A DNA stretch of 64,000 nucleotides from Friedmanniella luteola (GTDB lineage Bacteria > Actinomycetota > Actinomycetes > Propionibacteriales > Propionibacteriaceae): contig NZ_LT629749.1 of assembly GCF_900105065.1 (NCBI RefSeq), positions 2,852,001 to 2,916,000 of the forward strand, read 5' to 3'. Under the pieces are notes generated by a model, which had not been told where the DNA came from, did no database searches, and saw only the letters and a list, made by a program, of their open reading frames with translations. This document shows positions 58,827 to 64,000 of this stretch, piece by piece. Each line of letters begins with the position of its first letter. Within the stretch, counting starts at the first letter, position 1. Position numbers and translations under genes: made by a program.

Positions 58827-60269
58827 TTACCTGGTGAAGGGAGCGGGAGCCGTTCTCACGCTGCGGTTGTGCGCCGGCATGGGTTGCGGTCGGGTGCGCC
58901 TGCGTTGCTGCGACGGGCCGCTGAGCTCGCGGGTCTGCTCAGGTTCCAAGGTGATCGAGGCGGCCCGTCGGGAGGCAGAGACTGCGGTAGCCACCAGCAT
59001 GTCGATCTCATCGCGCGCGTCGCTCGGCAACGGTCGCCGCATCACGGCAAGGCGTCCGCTACCTGGGGAGGTGGCGTGCGGTTGAGTCGATTCCAGTAAC
59101 CCGGCCTTGGATGCTTCGGCAGCTGGAGCCCTCGAGCTACGGGCCGTTGTGGTCAGCCGTGCCGGGTCTGCGGCCATGTCGCTGACGAGGTAGGCGACGT
59201 CGATCGAGCTGGCGAGCGACTGTTGGAGGGCCTGCACGATCCCGAGAAGGTTGGAAGGATCAGTGAGTTGCTGTGGTTGCTTGAAGCCGATTGGGCCGCA
59301 GGCCACATCACGGACTGCCGCCCTGGTCCCAGCCGCCGCCCGAACCAGCAGTGGGTCGGTTCGAGCGTCCGGTCCTACGAACTGCCCGGTCAGTTCCGCC
59401 AGCTGCGTCCAGACCACTTCGAGACTGCCAGCGGTGTCCGACAGCCGGGCCGCCGCCGGGCGATCCGCTACTGCCAAGTCGCCCGCCGCTGCGGCGAGCG
59501 CGCCGGTGGCCGACGCCACCAACGCATTGACGCGAGCGACCCGGACGACGTCGGGCAGGTCAACCCGGCTGCCGAACGTCCGATGCACTTGAGCGTCCCA
59601 ATGCTGCAGAACCGACGGGAGACGACCCGGCGGCTGCTCGGCTCGAACCTCTCCCAAGGCGACCATGGTGACGGGGTGTGAGGTGACGTAACGGCTGGCG
59701 ATCTCTTCGAAGGACGTCAACCGGTCGGCGAGCGCCTCCAGAACGCGGAGCTCCGCCGTCCGCACCCGCCGGCCCCTGGGTCGGCGTCGATGCGACTCAT
59801 GCTCCTGGTAGGCGGCTTGTGTCCGGACGGCGATGGTGGTGGCGTGGGTGGCCACGTAGAGGGTGTGGATGACCCGAGCCCTCGCTGCGGCCAGGTCACC
59901 ACGGACCGCTGGCGTGGTCGGTTGGACGTCACCGCCGTACCGCTCGACCAGGAACGCCGCCCGCGCCAGGTTCGCGCCGACCTCGAACAGCCGCTCGTCT
60001 GGCAAGCCAGGGCCCGGCCACGCTGCTCTGGAGATGTTCTGGCCAACCCCCGCCCCGATCCCGGCCAGCCGCGCCATCGGGTCGACTTCGGCAGGCGCGA
60101 GAGCAGTCGGCAGAGCTGCCCAGACGCGCACGGCGGCCTGGATCATGCCAGGCCAGCTGCGGACCAGGCCCGCTGCCACCTCAGCGGCCGGGTCGGCCAA
60201 GAGTTCGCGGGCAAGCAGGTCGCTATCGGCAAGAAGCTCCCCCACCGATCGGCGATCACCCGACGGCAT
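58827..60269 (-). CDS. Unknown 480-aa protein of the integrated element
   Basis: A helical, Ala/Arg-rich soluble protein with no signal peptide. Segments such as VRVWAALPTALAPAEVDPMA, YVATHATTIAVRTQAAYQEH and DRLTSFEEIASRYVTSHPVT suggest a four-helix or coiled fold; the C-terminus is Arg/Gln-rich (PSQQRRRTRPQPMPAHNRSV). I do not recognise it. The start overlaps the end of the next gene (60256..60600) by 14 nt, so the two are co-transcribed. Such gene pairs are found in actinobacterial mobile elements, but no role is established. Confidence 0.75.
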   Translation of the reverse strand: MPSGDRRSVGELLADSDLLARELLADPAAEVAAGLVRSWPGMIQAAVRVWAALPTALAPAEVDPMARLAGIGAGVGQNISRAAWPGPGLPDERLFEVGANLARAAFLVERYGGDVQPTTPAVRGDLAAARARVIHTLYVATHATTIAVRTQAAYQEHESHRRRPRGRRVRTAELRVLEALADRLTSFEEIASRYVTSHPVTMVALGEVRAEQPPGRLPSVLQHWDAQVHRTFGSRVDLPDVVRVARVNALVASATGALAAAAGDLAVADRPAAARLSDTAGSLEVVWTQLAELTGQFVGPDARTDPLLVRAAAGTRAAVRDVACGPIGFKQPQQLTDPSNLLGIVQALQQSLASSIDVAYLVSDMAADPARLTTTARSSRAPAAEASKAGLLESTQPHATSPGSGRLAVMRRPLPSDARDEIDMLVATAVSASRRAASITLEPEQTRELSGPSQQRRRTRPQPMPAHNRSVRTAPAPFTR

Positions 60270-60600
60270 GACCAGCCGCCTCCGCCACCAACTCTGATAC
60301 CTCGTCGCAAAGGTCCCCGAACCGCCGATCCCTTGCTGCCGACCACAGCTGGGCGAGCAGCTGCTCAGCCGCGCGCAGCAGAGCAGGAGCGTCGCCTTCC
60401 GCCGGCGGCGGTCGAGGCGTCATTCGGTCAGGCAGCAGGAGCTCAACCGCATCGTCAGCGGCGATGTCGATCCCCACCGCCAATACATGCCCGGCGAGCC
60501 CGTTTGGTACCCCGCGTCCGAGTCGGGTCAGCACGCTCGCATCCCTTAAGAGCGGGATCGCCGCCTCCAGCGCCTCGCGCTCCTCGCCGGTCAACGCCAA
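60256..60600 (-). CDS. Unknown 114-aa protein of the integrated element
   Basis: A small soluble helical protein: MALTGEEREALEAAIPLLRD opens it, then AGHVLAVGIDIAADDAVELL and LLRAAEQLLAQLWSAARDRR. No catalytic or membrane motif is visible. Its end overlaps the start of the 480-aa protein gene by 14 nt, giving a two-gene unit. It may form a complex with the larger protein. No family recognised. Confidence 0.7.
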   Translation of the reverse strand: MALTGEEREALEAAIPLLRDASVLTRLGRGVPNGLAGHVLAVGIDIAADDAVELLLPDRMTPRPPPAEGDAPALLRAAEQLLAQLWSAARDRRFGDLCDEVSELVAEAAGHAVG

Positions 60601-61907
60601 GCCGCTCTGACCAGCGCGAGGGCCACAAGGGGCCGTGAAGAGCTTGATGGGATCCCGAGTTCCGACCCGTCCCCGGGGCGCCGCTGCCTCTCCGGCATCG
60701 AAGTGCTGTTCATACCGGCCAGAAGGGGATGATCCAGCTCAACCGTTCATCCCTCGCCACACCTCCTCAGCCGCCAAGGGCGGATAGTCGCGGCGACCAA
60801 GGCACGCATCCAGGGGTGCTCGATCGCCGCGCAGCACCGCTGCTTCGAGCAAACGATCAAGACGCTGTCGGCCACTCCGACCCGCGCACCACCCGTCGTG
60901 ACGGCCACAGCAGCGACAACCTCGACCGTTCCCCAACCACCTCCCCCGCGGGAGTCGTTGCCAACACCAGCATTAACGAGTTCGGAGAACACTCCGGTTA
61001 GCCCCCGCTCACTGCGACAAGTCCCCGGGCGGGTCTACCGGGACGCGCGAGGTCAGCCCGTGGCCGGTCGCCACCTACTCCCCCACCCGCGAAGCGGGGC
61101 CACTTCGTTATGGCTCTCTAGCTCCCCATCCTGAGCGCCGAAGCAAAGCCATCAAGGCGGGACAAATCGCGCCGCGGCAGCCCTCGAGAACTTCGGCGTC
61201 CGTTCAGATGCCATCCAACGACGGCCACTAGGAGGCCCGCAGGCGAGGCGTCGTCGAGGCCGTCGTGCGGGCGGCGGAGGGTAGACGGTCGACTATTGCG
61301 CGTCCCGCACGAGGATGGTATCGCCGCCAACCGCTGAATGGGCGCAGCTTGAAGCCTAGGATGCCTCAGCAATTGTCACCCGCCGGCTTGTACACAAGGC
61401 AGCTCTCAGCATCGAGACTCAACGAGTATCGTGCCGAAGCACGACATCGTGGGCGTGGCGCGCCTTCTCCTCACCACGGAGTCAACGCCATAATCGCGGC
61501 CCCCGACGCAGATACTGATCGAAGACGTTGAGGCGAACTAGCCGAACATTGACTTGTCGCTGATGAAAGAAACGGCAGTCACTCTCGAGTAAGGGACCCT
61601 TGTCAAAGCCACCTTCTTCCTCACGAACGAGTTGTCCTGAACATCACGCAGAGCGATGTGAGAGTCCGATGAAGCCGGTTCCGACGCCTATTGCGTCATA
61701 CACGCCGAGGATCTGTTCACCGTGCATCACGCCAGTGCGATCGCATCGAACTGCTCCTGCTTGTCGAAAACGGGTTAAGTCACCCGTGAAGCGTCGCACG
61801 GACCAGCCACGCATACACCTCCTTCTGAACAATCTGTGCGCAGCCAACCCGCTGGCCGTAGATGCGGTTGGTTGTGCTCGGGGCCTCCATGCCGGAGGAT
61901 GAAACGC
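60601..61907. other. Long gene-poor stretch of the element
   Basis: About 1.3 kb with no convincing gene. A minus-strand frame near 60739-60936 contains LEAAVLRGDRAPLDACLGRR and EEVWRGMNG, which read like the end of a protein whose start is lost, so decayed coding sequence is likely. CCCGC-GAA-GCGGG near 61087 is a small hairpin. The last 300 bp are AT-richer and should include the lsr2 promoter. Confidence 0.4.
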
Positions 61908-62255
61908 ATGGGCACCCGCACCGAAGTAACGCAGTTCGACGACATCGACGGCAGCACCGGGGATGTCCGCACCATCGCGATCGCCGTGGACGGCCAGCAG
62001 GTCGAAGTTGACCTGTCGCCTGCTAACGTCGCCAAGCTGATGACCGTGCTTGAGCCGTACCTGAGCGCCGGACGGAAGGCTGGGGGCGGAGGCATTTCCA
62101 GCCGTCGCCGCCGCATCTCCGGGGCAGCCGCAGCGAGCAAGAGCAGTTACACGCAAGCGATCCGAGAGTGGGCTCAGGCCAACAACATTCAGGTCAGCGG
62201 GCGCGGACGGATCAAGAAGGAAGTCCTCGACGCCTACCAAGCCGCACAGGGCTAG
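61908..62255 (+). CDS. lsr2: Lsr2-family nucleoid-associated protein (xenogeneic silencer)
   Basis: A 115-aa Lsr2 homologue. The N-terminal dimerisation domain has AIAVDGQQVEVDLSPANVAK and LMTVLEPYLSAGRK; a flexible basic linker (SSRRRRISGAAAASK) follows. The DNA-binding domain IREWAQANNIQVSGRGRIKK has the R-G-R minor-groove motif that reads AT-rich DNA. Actinobacterial Lsr2 silences foreign genes, like H-NS. The ATG at 61908 has GGAGGAT at a good spacing; an ATG three codons upstream is too close to it. It is encoded on the element itself, so it may silence the element or the host genes. Confidence 0.92.
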   Translation: MGTRTEVTQFDDIDGSTGDVRTIAIAVDGQQVEVDLSPANVAKLMTVLEPYLSAGRKAGGGGISSRRRRISGAAAASKSSYTQAIREWAQANNIQVSGRGRIKKEVLDAYQAAQG

Positions 62256-62362
62256 CCCTCTAGTTGAAGGACGCCGCTCTCTGCTGTCCTACTGCCACTT
62301 CCGGTTACGCGGCGTGGGTGACTCGGCACCAGACGACAGCCGAGTTCGCCCGCGCCAGACCA

Positions 62363-63004
62363 TCAGTCTGGCGCCTGTCGATCGGCGGCCGCAGACGTGA
62401 GGAAGGGTCTTTCCGGCTCGAGCGGGGGCGACGGGCGAAGTCGGTCCAGCGTCCGATAGATCGTCGAACGACTCACGTTGAACATCTCGGCAAGTTCAGC
62501 GCAGGTGTAGGTCCCGAGGCTGTGCAGCTCCAACAGGTGCTTGGCCTGGTTCGGCTTCAGCTTCGGCTGCTTCCCGCGAAGCCGACCCTTCTCTCGGGCG
62601 ACCTGCATGCCTTCTCTGGTGCGCAGCCGAATCAGATCCGCCTCGAACTCAGCCACCATCGCTAACACGTTGAACAGCAGCCGGCCTACAGGATCGGTCG
62701 GGTCGTGGACCGAACCGCCCATGCTGAGCCGGACGCCGCGGCAGGTCAGTTCCTCCAGGATGTCGCGAGCATCGGGCAGCGACCGCGCTAACCGGTCGAG
62801 TTTCGTGACCACCAAGGTGTCGCCCTCGCGGCACGCAGCTAGTGCAAGCCGCAACCCGGGCCGGTCCCGGTTGGTGCCTGTAAGCCCATGATCGACGTAG
62901 ATGCGGTCGTCGCCCACTCCAAGGGCGTGGAGGCCATCACGTTGAGCCGTGAGGTCTTGATGTTCGGTTGAAACGCGTGCGTACCCGACAAGGAGTCTGT
63001 CCAT
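62363..63004 (-). CDS. Small serine recombinase (resolvase/invertase family)
   Basis: A 213-aa recombinase. The catalytic serine is S12 in YARVSTEHQDL. ALAACREGDTLVVTKLDRLARSLPD and RGVRLSMGG hold the arginine-rich active-site residues; LFNVLAMVAEFEADLIRLRT is the long dimer helix. The C-terminal domain (about 150-190) is a helix-turn-helix: YTCAELAEMFNVSRSTIYR. Length and domains fit Tn3-type resolvases or DNA invertases, not the large phage integrases. The 28-bp tandem repeats beginning 67 bp upstream could be related sites, though resolvase sites usually look different. Confidence 0.92.
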   Translation of the reverse strand: MDRLLVGYARVSTEHQDLTAQRDGLHALGVGDDRIYVDHGLTGTNRDRPGLRLALAACREGDTLVVTKLDRLARSLPDARDILEELTCRGVRLSMGGSVHDPTDPVGRLLFNVLAMVAEFEADLIRLRTREGMQVAREKGRLRGKQPKLKPNQAKHLLELHSLGTYTCAELAEMFNVSRSTIYRTLDRLRPSPPLEPERPFLTSAAADRQAPD

Positions 63005-63070
63005 CTACCTGGCCTGACACGGCCTACAACTCAAGGCAAGCCCCTCCCCAGGCCGGCGCGTGCCCTGTCC

Positions 63071-63252
63071 CGCACGAGGGTCGGCCACTGACGTGCTCCG
63101 CACGAGGGTCGTCCACTGACGTGCTCCGCACGAGGGTCGTCCACTGACGTGCTCCGCACGAGGGTCGTCCACTGACGTGCTCCGCACGAGGGTCGTCCAC
63201 TGACGTGCTCCGCACGAGGGTCGGTCACTGACGTGCTCCGCACGAGGGTCGG
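63071..63252. repeat. 28-bp tandem repeat array (6 full copies and a partial)
   Basis: Six full units of 28 bp (starts at 63071, 63099, 63127, 63155, 63183 and 63211) and a 14-bp partial copy from 63239. The unit begins CGCACGAGGGTCG and ends ACTGACGTGCTC. Only one or two positions vary (T or G after GTCG, C or T in CCACTG). At each joint CGTGC-TCC-GCACG forms a five-base-pair hairpin. Spacing is exact, with no unique spacers, so it is not a CRISPR array. It lies upstream of the recombinase gene. It could be an iteron-like binding array, a terminator array or a slippage product. Confidence 0.9.
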
Positions 63253-63614
63253 CTAGGAATGTCGACGCCTGGGCCGAGGCGGCCCGCCTCGGCCGCTGCC
63301 CCGTAGTCGAGCACCCTGGCTCAATGCGGAGTGTCGGTGGTGTCCTCGAGGACGGTCGCTCACCCGGTCAGTGCAGCGGGCCAGTTCGGTGACGGCTGCA
63401 TCCACATCTTGTATATGGCGAGGGCCAGAAAAATGGAAACGGCTGCGCGACGGCCAAGGCGTTCATATAGTTCAGGCCTGACACGCAGCCCGTCTACTTG
63501 GTCTCTTCGCGAAAGGGGGGGGGCAGGAATTTATAGCCGGACCCAGATGCTCGGCTCAGTTCTCACGTGTCCGGCAGTCTCGTCCTACCATCCCCAGCCC
63601 CCGAAAGGCTTCCT
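63253..63614. promoter_or_regulatory. Regulatory stretch with strong hairpin and G tract upstream of the secreted protein gene
   Basis: GGCCGAGGC (63272-63280) pairs with GCCTCGGCC (63286-63294) around a five-base loop, a probable terminator. Later the sequence is AT-richer (TATATGGCGAGGGCC, TCATATAGTTCAGG), which suits a promoter. A run of nine G (63515-63523) lies about 92 nt before the GTG of the next gene. No gene is evident here. Confidence 0.5.
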
Positions 63615-64000
63615 GTGCACCGTCTTCTCACCCGGACCGGGGCGATTGTGGCTGCGGCCGCCGCTTCCCTGGCCCTGACCTCATTTCCTGCAAACGCGGC
63701 AACCCGCACGTTCCACGATGCCAAGTCCTCCGATTGGTGGTCCGACCTCACCCGCGTCAAAGTCAACAACGGCACCACTTACCTCACCGTGACCGCCGAT
63801 GTCGGCTCGATGACCACCGAGGACCGCTTCTACCTGTGGGTGGACACCGACGTGAACAACGCCGGCCCGGAGTACAAGGGGACTGCGATCCCGAACTCAG
63901 AGTGGCAGAAGCTCCGCAGGGTCGGCTCCTTCAGCGACAGCGGCAAGGCCCTCTCTGGCGAGAACTGCTGGGTAATGGGCACAGCCGATGTAAACTCTGA
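63615..64000 (+). CDS. Secreted beta-rich protein, 3' end cut by the window
   Basis: At least 128 codons. The GTG at 63615 has GAAAGG upstream. The signal peptide is RTGAIVAAAAASLALTSFPA to about NAA (about 6-28). The mature start SSDWWSDLTRVKVNNGTTYL, then DRFYLWVDTDVNNAGPEYKG, resembles secreted actinobacterial beta-sandwich proteins with a WVDTDxN calcium-like or carbohydrate motif; the role is unknown. A cysteine in SGENCWVMG follows. The reading frame runs off the end. Confidence 0.78.
   Translation, partial: MHRLLTRTGAIVAAAAASLALTSFPANAATRTFHDAKSSDWWSDLTRVKVNNGTTYLTVTADVGSMTTEDRFYLWVDTDVNNAGPEYKGTAIPNSEWQKLRRVGSFSDSGKALSGENCWVMGTADVNS

Noticed and set aside
61644-62240. A 198-aa minus-strand frame
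   Set aside because: It is antisense to lsr2, whose protein features are unmistakable. The frame has no recognisable domain.
63071-63252. CRISPR array
   Set aside because: Units of 28 bp follow one another directly with no unique spacers, and no cas genes are near.

Overview
The window is about 70 percent GC. Its genes are tightly packed, often joined by ATGA or GTGA stop/start overlaps, and use many GTG starts. Family content is typical of a high-GC actinobacterium: an ECF41-type sigma factor, maleylpyruvate-isomerase-like (mycothiol family) proteins, a DUF6458-like small membrane protein, Lsr2 and PhoP-like regulation. Dispersed repeats that read as PEPVEGP in translation hint at Propionibacteriales (Nocardioides, Friedmanniella or Microlunatus-like), but this placement is only a guess.

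Region 1 (1-7.6 kb, minus strand) is the most unusual part. A sigma-54 (RpoN)-like protein with an intact RpoN box and an added cysteine cluster lies just upstream of a perfect -24/-12 promoter (TGGCACG-N4-TTGCA, 6278-6293). Downstream is a six-gene operon: two related acidic, glycine-zipper-like proteins that share a C-terminal GRWVRRG motif, an HEVGH metallopeptidase-like protein, a 500-aa protein of unknown family, a PLP enzyme and an amidohydrolase. Sigma-54 is generally considered absent from Actinobacteria, so a sigma factor sitting beside its own apparent target operon looks like a self-contained, undescribed system.

Region 2 (7.7-28.6 kb) is core metabolism and regulation: an ECF41 sigma factor with an NADH-dehydrogenase-like flavoprotein; a Dabb protein; a CocE hydrolase; a flavin monooxygenase with an OsmC protein; metX-metY and a CoA-binding protein for methionine synthesis; a MarR/monooxygenase pair with a clear operator; a split two-component system enclosing a PAP2 phosphatase and a glycosyltransferase; an EamA-like transporter; a GT2; small membrane proteins; and an ArsR-SRPBCC-DinB-like-APH operon with two palindromic operators.

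Region 3 (28.8-49.3 kb) is a sulfur-acquisition locus. It holds a sulfate ABC transporter with an Rrf2 regulator, then a convergent 12.6-kb operon (cysteine-desulfurase-like enzyme, glutathionyl-hydroquinone-reductase-like GST, three LLM flavin monooxygenases, a family-5 ABC importer, two flavin reductases), and a second operon (FAD/NAD(P) oxidoreductase, SsuD-like monooxygenase, small ORF). All three promoter regions carry a similar GTATTCC/CTACC-like element.

Region 4 (49.4-57.8 kb) holds a GNAT, a methyltransferase, an APH-like kinase and secreted or envelope proteins: a GH24 lysozyme with two SH3-like repeats, a cNMP-binding fusion, an M1 peptidase and two paralogous secreted proteins.

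Region 5 (58.3-64 kb) is a lower-GC integrated element. Its left end is the 3' half of a tRNA with a CAU anticodon, ending in CCA, that has lost its 5' half (58312-58356), as expected of an att site. It carries two unknown genes, Lsr2, a serine recombinase, a 28-bp tandem repeat and the start of a secreted protein, and it continues beyond the window.
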